The translations under genes were made by a program, and so were the position numbers. Source: Paraburkholderia sp041321145 (GTDB lineage: Bacteria > Pseudomonadota > Gammaproteobacteria > Burkholderiales > Burkholderiaceae). Taken from it: 64,000 bases of DNA. Positions within the stretch are counted from its first letter, which is position 1; each line of letters opens with the position of its first letter. The notes under the pieces are model-generated. The model made no database searches. It was not told where the DNA came from and saw only the letters and a list, made by a program, of their open reading frames with translations. Location of the stretch: NCBI RefSeq assembly GCF_041321145.1, contig NZ_JBGGWA010000014.1:90617-154616 (forward strand), read 5' to 3'. Of the stretch, positions 34,780-43,010 are shown in pieces.

Positions 34780-35310
34780 TTACTTCTTCTTCGTTTCTTT
34801 GAGGATCACAACCTCGTTGGCGTAACGCACACCCTTGCCCTTGTAGGGCTCCGGCGGACGATAGCCGCGCACTTCTGCAGCGACCTGGCCAACTTGTTGT
34901 TTATTGATCCCCTTGATCACGATTTCGGTTTGCGTCGGGGTTTCAGCCTTGACGCCTTCCGGCATCTGGTGCACCACGGGGTGCGAGAAACCCAGCGACA
35001 GGTTCAGCTTGTCGCCTTGCGCTTGTGCGCGGTAACCGACGCCAACCAGCGTCAGCTTGCGCTCGAAACCCTTCGTCACGCCGTTCACCATGTTCGCCAC
35101 CAGTGCGCGCATCGTGCCCGACATCGCATTCGCTTCGCGGCTTTCGCCAACCGGCTCGAACTTCAGCGTGCCGTTGTCGTTCACCACCTTCACGAGGCTG
35201 TTAGCAGCCTGCGAAATCGTACCCAGTGGGCCCTTGACGGTAATGCGTTCGTCGCTCAGGGCCACTTCTGCGCCTTGCAGCGCGATCGGGCTTTTACCTA
35301 CTCGAGACAT
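34780..35310 (-). CDS. rplF: 50S ribosomal protein L6
   Basis: L6 of the large subunit, near the factor-binding site, 176 residues. It has MSRVGKSPIALQGAEV at the start, VKGPLGTISQ, FERKLTLVGVGYRAQAQG and the RNA-binding C-terminal RGYRPPEPYKGKGVRYANE. It lies in the spc operon between rpsH and rplR. Confidence 0.98.
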   Translation of the reverse strand: MSRVGKSPIALQGAEVALSDERITVKGPLGTISQAANSLVKVVNDNGTLKFEPVGESREANAMSGTMRALVANMVNGVTKGFERKLTLVGVGYRAQAQGDKLNLSLGFSHPVVHQMPEGVKAETPTQTEIVIKGINKQQVGQVAAEVRGYRPPEPYKGKGVRYANEVVILKETKKK

Positions 35311-35328
35311 GTTTCTCTCCTTTCGGCC

Positions 35329-35724
35329 TTAAGCGACGTAGCAGATGACTTCGCCGCCAACGCCCGTTGCACGCGCCTTGCGGTCCGTCATCACGCCCTT
35401 CGGCGTCGACACGATTGCCACGCCGAGGCCATTCATGACCACGGGGATGTCGTTACGGCCGCGGTACACACGCAGACCAGGCTTCGAAACGCGTTCAATG
35501 CGCTCGATCACCGGACGGCCAGCGTAGTACTTCAACACGATGTTCAATTCAGATTTCGCACCTTCGGACTTCACTGCGAAATCATCGATATAGCCTTCGT
35601 CCTTCAGGACCTGCGCAATCGCAATCTTGACTTTCGACGAGGGCATTGTCACCGAAACTTTCTCGACCATCTGCGCGTTGCGGATGCGAGTCAGCATATC
35701 GGCGATAGGATCACTCATGCTCAT
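35329..35724 (-). CDS. rpsH: 30S ribosomal protein S8
   Basis: A primary 16S rRNA-binding protein, 131 residues. In E. coli it is the translational repressor of the spc operon. Seen are MSDPIADMLTRIRNAQ (with two possible starts, MSMSDP or MSDP), RVYRGRNDIPVVMNGLGVAIVST and a C-terminal GGEVICYVA. Confidence 0.98.
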   Translation of the reverse strand: MSMSDPIADMLTRIRNAQMVEKVSVTMPSSKVKIAIAQVLKDEGYIDDFAVKSEGAKSELNIVLKYYAGRPVIERIERVSKPGLRVYRGRNDIPVVMNGLGVAIVSTPKGVMTDRKARATGVGGEVICYVA

Positions 35725-35738
35725 TTACGTTTCTCCTA

Positions 35739-36044
35739 TTACCAGCTCGCCTTGGTCAGGCCAGGGATCTCGCCGCGAAACGCGATTTCGCGAATCTTGT
35801 TGCGCGCCAGCCCGAATTTACGGAACGTGCCACGCGGGCGACCGGTAATTGCACAACGATTGCGCTTACGGGTCGGATTAGAGTTGCGCGGCAGTTGTTG
35901 CAGTTCCAGACGCGCTGCGTAATGCTCTTCGTCCGACTTGCTCATATCGCCAATGATCGCCTTCAACTCAGCACGCTTGGGAGCGTACTTAGCGGCCAGG
36001 CGAGCACGCTTCTTTTCACGTTCGATCAGTGCCAGTTTAGCCAC
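35739..36044 (-). CDS. rpsN: 30S ribosomal protein S14
   Basis: S14 of the small-subunit head, 101 residues. This is the long zinc-independent form: the C-terminal region reads RCAITGRPRGTFRKFGLARNKIRE and lacks the CXXC pairs of the short zinc form. It lies between rplE and rpsH. Confidence 0.98.
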   Translation of the reverse strand: MAKLALIEREKKRARLAAKYAPKRAELKAIIGDMSKSDEEHYAARLELQQLPRNSNPTRKRNRCAITGRPRGTFRKFGLARNKIREIAFRGEIPGLTKASW

Positions 36045-36051
36045 GGTAACC

Positions 36052-36591
36052 TCAGTTTCTGAACGGGAACTTGAAGCTGGCGAGCAGAGCCTTTGCTTCG
36101 TCGTCGGTCTTCGCAGTCGTCGTGATGCTGATGTTCAGCCCACGCAGTGCGTCGATCTTGTCGTAGTCGATTTCGGGGAAAATAATCTGCTCTTTCACAC
36201 CGACGTTGTAGTTGCCGCGACCATCGAACGCACGACCCGACACGCCACGGAAGTCGCGCACACGGGGGAGCGCAACCGTCACGAAACGGTCCAGAAATTC
36301 GTACATTGCCTGACCACGCAACGTGACCATTGCACCGATCGGATAGCCCTGACGGATCTTGAAGCCAGCGATTGCCTTGCGTGCCTTCGTGATCACCGGC
36401 TTCTGGCCTGCGATCTTCGTCAGGTCGCCAACGGCGTTTTCGATGATCTTCTTGTCAGCAACCGCTTCGCCAAGGCCCATGTTCAGGGTGATCTTGGTGA
36501 TGCGCGGCACTTCCATCACGGACTTGTAACCGAACTTCTCGATGAGGCCGGGTACAACCTTCTCTTTGTAAAACTCTTGCAAACGAGCCAT
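36052..36591 (-). CDS. rplE: 50S ribosomal protein L5
   Basis: A 5S rRNA-binding protein of the central protuberance, 179 residues. Motifs are PRITKITLNMGLGEAVADKK, AGQKPVITKARKAIAGFKIRQG and GRGNYNVGVKEQIIFPEIDYDKID. It lies in the spc operon. Confidence 0.98.
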   Translation of the reverse strand: MARLQEFYKEKVVPGLIEKFGYKSVMEVPRITKITLNMGLGEAVADKKIIENAVGDLTKIAGQKPVITKARKAIAGFKIRQGYPIGAMVTLRGQAMYEFLDRFVTVALPRVRDFRGVSGRAFDGRGNYNVGVKEQIIFPEIDYDKIDALRGLNISITTTAKTDDEAKALLASFKFPFRN

Positions 36592-36608
36592 TTTTTTACT
36601 CCGCTGCG

Positions 36609-36917
36609 TCAGGCGCTCAGCTCAGCACCAGTCGTCTTAAGGAAACGGACCTTCTTGTCTCCTTCGACCTTGATGCCTACACGCGACGCCTTGCCATTCG
36701 CGTCGACCAATGCGACGTTCGAAATTTGCAGCGGCATCGTCTTGGCTTCCACACCGCCCGTCGTACCCTTCATCGGGTTCGGCTTGACGTGTTTCTTGAC
36801 GAGATTGATGCCCTCGACAATCACTTTGCCTTCGCCAACGGACAGCACGATGCCGCGCTTGCCCTTATCTTTGCCGGTGATGACGATAACTTCGTCACCT
36901 TTGCGAATCTTGTTCAT
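36609..36917 (-). CDS. rplX: 50S ribosomal protein L24
   Basis: An early assembly protein of the large subunit, 102 residues, with a KOW motif (GDEVIVITGKDKGKRGIVLSV), EGINLVKKHVKPNP, and SNVALVDANGKASRVG. It lies 9 bases after rplN. Confidence 0.98.
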   Translation of the reverse strand: MNKIRKGDEVIVITGKDKGKRGIVLSVGEGKVIVEGINLVKKHVKPNPMKGTTGGVEAKTMPLQISNVALVDANGKASRVGIKVEGDKKVRFLKTTGAELSA

Positions 36918-36926
36918 CGCGACTCC

Positions 36927-37295
36927 TTACAGCACTTCAGGTGCCAACGAAACGATCTTCATGAATCGTTCGCTGCGCAACTCGCGCGTAACAGGCCCGA
37001 AAATACGGGTGCCAATAGGTTCGAGCTTGGCATTCAACAGCACTGCGGCATTGCCATCGAACTTGATCAGCGAGCCGTCCTGACGGCGCACGCCCTTGGC
37101 GGTGCGAACCACCACGGCGTTATAAATTTCGCCTTTCTTCACGCGCCCGCGCGGCGTTGCTTCTTTGACGGTCACCTTGATGATGTCGCCAATGCTGGCA
37201 TAACGACGCTTCGAGCCGCCGAGAACCTTGATGCACATGACTTCACGCGCACCGGTGTTGTCGGCCACTTCAAGCCGAGTTTCGGTCTGGATCAT
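36927..37295 (-). CDS. rplN: 50S ribosomal protein L14
   Basis: L14 at the subunit interface, 122 residues. Motifs are MIQTETRLEVADNTGAREVMCI and GVRRQDGSLIKFDGNAAVLLN. It is the first gene of the spc operon, separated from rpsQ by 290 bases that hold a hairpin with an embedded promoter (37505-37541). Confidence 0.98.
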   Translation of the reverse strand: MIQTETRLEVADNTGAREVMCIKVLGGSKRRYASIGDIIKVTVKEATPRGRVKKGEIYNAVVVRTAKGVRRQDGSLIKFDGNAAVLLNAKLEPIGTRIFGPVTRELRSERFMKIVSLAPEVL

Positions 37296-37504
37296 GGTTT
37301 ATCTTTCCCAACTTAATCCGGTCACACCACCATGGCGTACCCGGTCAGTCTTGGTCCCGTCAGCCAATCGGCTGCTTGGGTTAGAACAGCAGCGACGGCA
37401 AACGAAACCCGCCATCGCAATCCGGTGAATCCTTCGGAACAGACTGGCGCCTGAACCGCTTCCCCCACCAACTTCGCCCGCGACGGGGCTCCCATAAAAG
37501 AGGG

Positions 37505-37541
37505 AAGACCGAGATTATAACTGATAACCTCGGTCTTGCAA
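37505..37541 (-). promoter_or_regulatory. Hairpin with embedded promoter at the S10-spc operon junction
   Basis: On the minus strand TTGCAA (37536-37541), a 16-base spacer and TATAAT (37514-37519) form a good promoter about 220 bases upstream of rplN. The same bases form a hairpin: 9 bp (37505-37513 with 37529-37537), a mismatch, then 4 bp with a 5-base loop. In RNA reading through from rpsQ this hairpin is followed by CCCTCTTTTA, so it may end the S10 operon while starting the spc operon. The rest of the 290-base gap (37296-37585) shows no gene. Confidence 0.6.
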
Positions 37542-37585
37542 GCGAAAATTACTGCGATTTCAACTACTTCTACAACTTCGCGGCG

Positions 37586-37858
37586 TCAGATGACGCGAGC
37601 AGCCTCGACCAGGCGAGCCACAACCCAAGCTTTCGTCTTCGAAATCGGACGTGTTTCCTGGATTTCAACGAGGTCGCCCTCGTTGTACGTGTTCGCATCG
37701 TCGTGCGCGTGGTACTTCTTCGAACGCACAACATACTTGCCGTAGATCGGGTGCTTCACGCGGTGCTCAACCAGCACGGTGACCGTCTTGTCCATCTTGT
37801 TGCTGACGACCTTGCCGACCAGCGTCCGCTTGAGCGAGGTTTTTACGCTATCGTTCAT
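37586..37858 (-). CDS. rpsQ: 30S ribosomal protein S17
   Basis: An OB-fold primary 16S rRNA-binding protein, 90 residues. Motifs are [39 protein letters not shown] and [16 protein letters not shown]. It overlaps rpmC by 4 bases (ATGA) and appears to be the last gene of the S10 operon. Confidence 0.98.
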
Positions 37859-38049
37859 TTCTGGTTCGCCTTCTCAGTCAGGACGGTCCGCACACGTGCG
37901 ATGTCGCGACGAACCTTCTTCAGCTGGCTCGTGTTCGTGAGCTGCTGGGTCGCGAGTTGCATGCGCAGGCCGAATTGCGCCTTCAACAGGTCCGACAGCT
38001 CCTTGTTGAGCGCGGCCTGATCTTTCTGGTGAAGTTCGGAAGCCTTCAT
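37855..38049 (-). CDS. rpmC: 50S ribosomal protein L29
   Basis: L29 near the exit tunnel, 64 residues from ATG 38049 ([20 protein letters not shown]). Motifs are [17 protein letters not shown] and [12 protein letters not shown] second ATG one codon upstream is possible. Confidence 0.97.
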
Positions 38050-38059
38050 CATTTGCTCC

Positions 38060-38476
38060 TTAGGCGCCGAGCTGACGCACGATAAACGTCGTCTTAAGCG
38101 GCAGCTTAGCTGCAGCCAGACGGAACGCTTCGCGTGCCAGCTCTTCGGTTACGCCGTCCATTTCGTACAGCATCTTGCCCGGTTGAATCTCTGCGACGTA
38201 GTACTCAGGGTTACCTTTACCGTTACCCATCCGTACTTCAGCCGGCTTGTGCGAGATCGGCTTGTCCGGGAATATGCGGATCCAGATGCGGCCACCACGC
38301 TTGATGTGACGCGTCATTGCACGACGTGCCGCTTCAATCTGGCGCGCGGTCAGGCGACCACGACCGATAGCCTTCAGGCCGAACTCACCGAACGACACCG
38401 CGTTGCCGCGGGTAGCGATACCGGTGTTACGACCCTTCTGCTCTTTGCGATACTTTCTGCGTTTCGGTTGCAGCAT
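38060..38476 (-). CDS. rplP: 50S ribosomal protein L16
   Basis: L16, close to the A site and central protuberance, 138 residues. Motifs are [55 protein letters not shown] and [10 protein letters not shown]. It starts 2 bases after rpsC. Confidence 0.98.
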
Positions 38477-38478
38477 CG

Positions 38479-39285
38479 TTATTCTCCAGTCTTCCCGCCG
38501 TCGCCGGCACCGCCAGCACGACGAGGAGCGCCACGGCGTGCACCTGCCGGGCCACCACCTTCACCATCGCGACGCGGACGGCGATCGCCACCCGGACGTG
38601 CGTTACGGCGCGGACGCTTTTCTTCGGCGACTTCTTCAACCACCGGTGCGTCGTTGCGGCCGAGCGTATCGCCCTTGTAGACCCACACCTTCACGCCGAT
38701 GATGCCGTACGTCGTCTTCGCTTCCGAAGTTGCGTAGTCGATATCAGCACGCAGCGTATGAAGGGGCACGCGACCTTCGCGATACCATTCCGTACGAGCG
38801 ATTTCGATACCGTTCAGGCGGCCGGCGCTCATGATCTTGATGCCTTGAGCACCCAGACGCATTGCGTTTTGCATCGCACGCTTCATCGCACGGCGGAACA
38901 TAATCCGGCGCTCGAGTTGTTGCGTGATCGAATCCGCGATCAGTTGCGCATCGGTTTCCGGCTTACGGATTTCTTCGATGTTGACGTGGACCGGAACGCC
39001 CATGCGGCGTTGCAGTTCCGACTTCAGCAGCTCGATATCTTCGCCCTTCTTACCGATGACGACACCCGGACGCGAGCTATAAATCGTGATGCGCGCGTTC
39101 TTCGCCGGACGCTCGATAACGACGCGGCCAACCGAAGCGTTTTTCAGCTTCTTCTTCAGGTATTCACGAACACCGATGTCTTCCTGCAACATCGCCGCGA
39201 AATTGTTGTTGTTCGCGTACCAACGCGACGCCCAATTGCGGCTGACGGCCAAACGGAAGCCAGTCGGATGAATTTTCTGTCCCAT
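38479..39285 (-). CDS. rpsC: 30S ribosomal protein S3 with extended basic tail
   Basis: S3 at the mRNA entry site, part of the helicase-like ring. It has 268 residues, about 35 more than E. coli S3. The KH domain is clear ([26 protein letters not shown], in two blocks), followed by the C-domain ([34 protein letters not shown]). From about residue 222 a low-complexity tail rich in Arg, Gly, Pro and Ala follows (for example [20 protein letters not shown]), probably disordered. It sits between rplV and rplP. Confidence 0.98.
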
Positions 39286-39296
39286 CGTATGACCCC

Positions 39297-39626
39297 TTAA
39301 TTCCCGACCGTCACAGTGATGTGACAGGATTGCTTCTCGATGCGGTTACCACGGCCTTTAGCGCGCGCAGTAAAACGCTTGAGCGATGCAGCCTTGTCGA
39401 CCATGATGCTCGTTACCTTGAGCTCGTCGATATCGGCGCCTTCGTTATGCTCCGCATTCGCGATCGCCGACAGCACGACCTTTTTCACGATTCCCGCAGC
39501 CTTCTTCGGCGAGAACGTCAGAACGTTCAACGCCTTGTCGACCGGCAAACCGCGGATCTGGTCAGCCACAAGGCGCGTTTTCTGCGCCGAGATGCGGGCA
39601 CCGCGATGAATTGCTTTCACTTCCAT
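39297..39626 (-). CDS. rplV: 50S ribosomal protein L22
   Basis: L22, whose loop lines the peptide exit tunnel. It has 109 residues from ATG 39626 ([18 protein letters not shown]). The loop region reads [24 protein letters not shown] second ATG one codon earlier is possible. Confidence 0.97.
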
Positions 39627-39636
39627 CATGAGCCCC

Positions 39637-39912
39637 TTATTTCTTAGCCTTCTTGTCGGCTGCGTGACCCTTGAACGTCCGGGTCAATGCAAACTCGCCA
39701 AGCTTGTGGCCGACCATGTTTTCCGAGATGTACACCGGGACGTGTTGACGGCCGTTATGCACAGCAATCGTCAGACCGATGAAATCCGGCAGAATCGTCG
39801 AACGACGCGACCAGGTTTTGATCGGCTTCTTGTCACGCGCAGCGGCTGCCGACTCGACCTTCTTCAGCAAATGGGCGTCGCAGAACGGACCTTTTTTTAC
39901 AGAACGTGCCAT
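39637..39912 (-). CDS. rpsS: 30S ribosomal protein S19
   Basis: S19 of the small-subunit head, 91 residues. Motifs are MARSVKKGPFCDAHLLKK, TWSRRSTILPDFIGLTIAVHN, and MVGHKLGEFALTRTFKGH. Confidence 0.98.
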   Translation of the reverse strand: MARSVKKGPFCDAHLLKKVESAAAARDKKPIKTWSRRSTILPDFIGLTIAVHNGRQHVPVYISENMVGHKLGEFALTRTFKGHAADKKAKK

Positions 39913-39922
39913 TGCCTACTCC

Positions 39923-40750
39923 TTAACGCTTGTGACGGCGCTGGACGATCATGCTCGTCGTGCGCTTGTTGCTGCGGGTGCGATAACCCTTAGCAGGCGT
40001 GCCCCACGGGCTCACCGGATCGCGACCTGCAGCCGTCTTGCCTTCACCACCACCGTGCGGGTGATCGACCGGGTTCATTGCAACGCCACGCACCGTCGGG
40101 CGGATACCGCGCCAGCGGTTTGCGCCAGCCTTACCGATTTGACGGAGGCTATGCTCTTCGTTGCCAACTTCACCAATCGTCGCGCGGCATTCAACGTGAA
40201 CGCGGCGGATTTCACCCGAGCGCAGGCGGACCTGTGCGTAGATGCCTTCACGAGCCAGCAACATCGCCGATGTACCAGCCGAACGCGCCATTTGCGCGCC
40301 CTTGCCCGGCAGCATCTCGATGCAGTGGATCGTCGTACCGACCGGAATGTTGCGGATCGGCAGCGTATTACCTGCGCGGATCGGCGCTTCCGAACCCGAC
40401 ATCAGTTGCTGACCGACGGTGATACCCTTCGGAGCAATGATGTAGCGGCGTTCGCCGTCTGCGTACAGGACCAACGCAATGTTCGCGCTACGGTTCGGAT
40501 CGTACTCAAGACGTTCGACCTTGGCCGGAATGCCATCCTTCGTGCGACGGAAATCGACGACACGATAGTGATGCTTGTGACCACCACCCTTATGACGCGT
40601 GGTGATGTGGCCGTTGTTGTTACGGCCGGCGGTCGTGGATTGCGCGTCGAGCAGCGGTGCGAACGGCTTGCCCTTATGCAGATCCTTGTTGACCACCTTG
40701 ACCATCGCACGGCGACCCGGCGAAGTCGGCTTAACTTTAACGATTGCCAT
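39923..40750 (-). CDS. rplB: 50S ribosomal protein L2
   Basis: L2, a large primary 23S rRNA-binding protein near the peptidyl transferase centre, 275 residues. Motifs are RNNNGHITTRHKGGGHKHHYR, VERLEYDPNRSANIALVLYADG and the conserved C-terminal GVAMNPVDHPHGGGEGKT. Confidence 0.98.
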   Translation of the reverse strand: MAIVKVKPTSPGRRAMVKVVNKDLHKGKPFAPLLDAQSTTAGRNNNGHITTRHKGGGHKHHYRVVDFRRTKDGIPAKVERLEYDPNRSANIALVLYADGERRYIIAPKGITVGQQLMSGSEAPIRAGNTLPIRNIPVGTTIHCIEMLPGKGAQMARSAGTSAMLLAREGIYAQVRLRSGEIRRVHVECRATIGEVGNEEHSLRQIGKAGANRWRGIRPTVRGVAMNPVDHPHGGGEGKTAAGRDPVSPWGTPAKGYRTRSNKRTTSMIVQRRHKR

Positions 40751-40752
40751 GA

Positions 40753-41067
40753 TTACTTGGCCTCCGCTTCAAAGTTGATTTCCTGGCCGGGCTTCAGGCA
40801 GACGTACGCCTTCTTCACGTCCTTGCGCTTGCCCATGAAGCGGCCAAAGCGCTTGGCTTTACCCTTCGAGACCAGCACATTGACGGAATTGACTTCCACC
40901 TTGAACAGCAGCTCGACTGCAGCTTTCACTTCCTGCTTCGTGGCATCGGGCGCGACTTCGAACACAACTTGCTCGTTCTTGTCGGCCACCAGCGTCGCCT
41001 TTTCGGAGATCACCGGTGCGAGCAGGACCTGCATCAAACGATGATCGTTCTTGCGAATCTCGCTCAT
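40753..41067 (-). CDS. rplW: 50S ribosomal protein L23
   Basis: L23 at the tunnel exit, the docking site for trigger factor and SRP. It has 104 residues. Motifs are LLAPVISEKATLVADKNEQVVF and VNVLVSKGKAKRFGRFMGKRKD. It overlaps rplD by 4 bases (ATGA). Confidence 0.98.
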   Translation of the reverse strand: MSEIRKNDHRLMQVLLAPVISEKATLVADKNEQVVFEVAPDATKQEVKAAVELLFKVEVNSVNVLVSKGKAKRFGRFMGKRKDVKKAYVCLKPGQEINFEAEAK

Positions 41068-41684
41068 GACAGCAACTCCTCGATCTGGGCGACCGCAGCC
41101 TTCGTGATCAGGATCTTCTTGAAGTAGATCAGCGACAGCGGGTCGGCGTAACGCGGCTCGACAACTGCCACATGGGCGAGATTGCGCGACGCGAGGTACA
41201 GGTTTTCGTCAACCGTGTCGGTAATCACCAGCACGGAGTCGAGACCCATCGCCTTGAATTTTTCGGCCAGCAGCTTCGTCTTCGGCGCTTCGAGCGTCAG
41301 CTCGTCGACCACCGAGATACGGCCTTCGCGAGCCAGCTGCGAGAAGATCGAGCAGAGACCTGCGCGATGCATCTTCTTGTTGACCTTGTGCGAAAAGTTT
41401 TCTTCCGGCGAATTCGGGAAAATCCGGCCACCGCCGCGCCACAACGGGCTCGACGACATACCGGCGCGGGCGCGGCCCGTACCCTTCTGGCGCCACGGCT
41501 TCTTGGTCGTGTGCTTGACTTGCTCACGGTCCTTCTGCGCGCGGTTGCCGCTACGGGCATTCGCTTGATACGCCACCACAACCTGGTGAATCAGGGCTTC
41601 GTTGTAATCGCGGCCGAACACTACGTCCGACGCGCTAACGCCTGCACCTTCCTGACCATTGGCATTCAGGAGCTTAAGTTCCAT
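41064..41684 (-). CDS. rplD: 50S ribosomal protein L4
   Basis: L4 of the tunnel wall, 206 residues. In E. coli it is also the autogenous regulator of the S10 operon. Motifs are KKPWRQKGTGRARAGMSSSPLWRGGG (seen in two blocks) and LAREGRISVVDELTLEAPKTK. It overlaps the last base of rplC. Confidence 0.98.
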   Translation of the reverse strand: MELKLLNANGQEGAGVSASDVVFGRDYNEALIHQVVVAYQANARSGNRAQKDREQVKHTTKKPWRQKGTGRARAGMSSSPLWRGGGRIFPNSPEENFSHKVNKKMHRAGLCSIFSQLAREGRISVVDELTLEAPKTKLLAEKFKAMGLDSVLVITDTVDENLYLASRNLAHVAVVEPRYADPLSLIYFKKILITKAAVAQIEELLS

Positions 41685-42343
41685 TATTTCGCTCCTTTCA
41701 CGGCACGCGTCTTCACGGCCGGCGTAACGAATACCTTGCCACCCTTCGCACCCGGAACGGCGCCCTTGACCAGCAACAGCTTGCGGTCAGCGTCGATACG
41801 AGCGATTTCGAGGTTTTGCACGGTTACCGTATCGTCACCCATGTGACCGGTCATGCGCTTACCCGGGAACACACGACCCGGATCCTGCGCCATACCGATC
41901 GAACCCGGCACGTTGTGCGAGCGCGAGTTACCGTGCGATGCACGGCCGGATGCGAAGTTGTAACGCTTGATGGTACCGGCGTAGCCCTTACCGATCGACA
42001 CGCCTTGCACGTCGACCTTCTGGCCTACTTCGAACAGGTCGGGGCCGACCACGGTGCCGTTCGACAACTCGGCAGCCTTGGCAGCATCGATCTGGAATTC
42101 TTTGAGGATTTCACCGGCTTGAACACCGGCTTTGGCGAGATGACCGGCCAACGGCTTCGTCACACGCGATGCACGGCGCGTACCGAATGCAACCTGCACG
42201 GCCGTGTAGCCGTCGGTTTCAACAGTCTTGATCTGCGTCACGCGGTTGTCGGACACGTCCAGCACGGTAACGGGAATCGAATCCCCTTCTGCCGTGAAGA
42301 TACGGGTCATGCCAACCTTGCGACCTACGAGTCCAAGGCTCAT
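41684..42343 (-). CDS. rplC: 50S ribosomal protein L3
   Basis: An early assembly protein near the peptidyl transferase centre, 219 residues. The ATG at 42343 (MSLGLVGRKVGMTRIF) has GGAG 7 bases upstream; an ATG four codons earlier is less typical. The C-part contains GRASHGNSRSHNVPGSIGMAQDPGRVF, seen in two blocks, and KRMTGHMG. It is separated from rpsJ by 201 bases with a promoter-in-hairpin. Confidence 0.98.
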   Translation of the reverse strand: MSLGLVGRKVGMTRIFTAEGDSIPVTVLDVSDNRVTQIKTVETDGYTAVQVAFGTRRASRVTKPLAGHLAKAGVQAGEILKEFQIDAAKAAELSNGTVVGPDLFEVGQKVDVQGVSIGKGYAGTIKRYNFASGRASHGNSRSHNVPGSIGMAQDPGRVFPGKRMTGHMGDDTVTVQNLEIARIDADRKLLLVKGAVPGAKGGKVFVTPAVKTRAVKGAK

Positions 42344-42452
42344 CGTTTTCTCCATTCCCGACTGCGATTGGTCGGGGCTAATTTACAAAATGCCGGTGCC
42401 GTTTCGGGCATGAATTCATGCTGCAGCACACCGACTTTTTTGCGCAAATGCG

Positions 42453-42494
42453 CGAAAAGCCTTGCATTATAGCGAGGCTTTTCGTTTTCCGCAA
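42453..42494 (-). promoter_or_regulatory. Hairpin whose loop is a TATAAT -10 box, between rpsJ and rplC
   Basis: On the minus strand TTGCGG (42489-42494), a 17-base spacer and a perfect TATAAT (42466-42471) lie about 125 bases upstream of rplC. The -10 hexamer is exactly the loop of a 13-bp stem (42453-42465 with 42472-42484, one G-U pair). Transcripts from rpsJ would form this hairpin, while transcripts starting at the promoter would not, because the upstream arm lies in the spacer. I read it as an overlapping attenuator or terminator and promoter for rplC onward; this is inference. Confidence 0.65.
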
Positions 42495-42544
42495 GCAATC
42501 AATGACTTAGCGTTGCCCGATACTTCGGACAACCTCTGAAAGCC

Positions 42545-42856
42545 TTATTGCAGCTTGATTTCCACGTCCACGCCAGCCGGCAGGTCCAACTTCATCAATG
42601 CGTCAACGGTCTTGTCCGTCGGGTCGACGATGTCCATCAGGCGTTGGTGCGTACGGATTTCGAGCTGATCGCGCGACGTCTTGTTAACGTGCGGCGAACG
42701 CAGGATGTCGAAACGTTGAATGCGGGTCGGCAGGGGCACCGGACCACGAACGATCGCGCCAGTCCGCTTAGCCGTGTCGACGATTTCAGCTGCCGATTGA
42801 TCGATCAGGCGATAGTCGAAAGCCTTCAGGCGAATGCGGATTTTCTGGTTTTGCAT
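42545..42856 (-). CDS. rpsJ: 30S ribosomal protein S10 / NusE
   Basis: S10 of the small subunit, which also acts as NusE in transcription antitermination with NusB. It has 103 residues from ATG 42856 (MQNQKIRIRLKAFDYRLIDQ). Motifs are GPVPLPTRIQRFDILRSPHVNK and QRLMDIVDPTDKTVDALMKLDLP (two blocks). It stands apart from rplC by a 201-base gap. Confidence 0.98.
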   Translation of the reverse strand: MQNQKIRIRLKAFDYRLIDQSAAEIVDTAKRTGAIVRGPVPLPTRIQRFDILRSPHVNKTSRDQLEIRTHQRLMDIVDPTDKTVDALMKLDLPAGVDVEIKLQ

Positions 42857-42861
42857 GACAA

Positions 42862-43000
42862 TTCCTTGGAAAGAGCGAGGCGGTATTGCGCCGCCAGATA
42901 GTAAAAGAACGTAGAGCCGGGCATGGGATAGGAACAAGCGCTGAAGCGCCAACGCCTATCGACAGGCGCCCGGCTCCGGGCACCACTTACTGCAAATTCA
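42862..43000 (-). promoter_or_regulatory. Structured leader between tuf1 and rpsJ
   Basis: The 154-base gap contains several inverted repeats: GAGCCGGGC with GCCCGGCTC, an inner imperfect repeat bounded by ATAGG and CCTAT, and GCCCGG-AG-CCGGGC. The leader of rpsJ would therefore be strongly folded. No clear T-run follows, so a terminator for tuf1 is not evident. Confidence 0.45.
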
Positions 43001-43010
43001 ACCCTCGATT

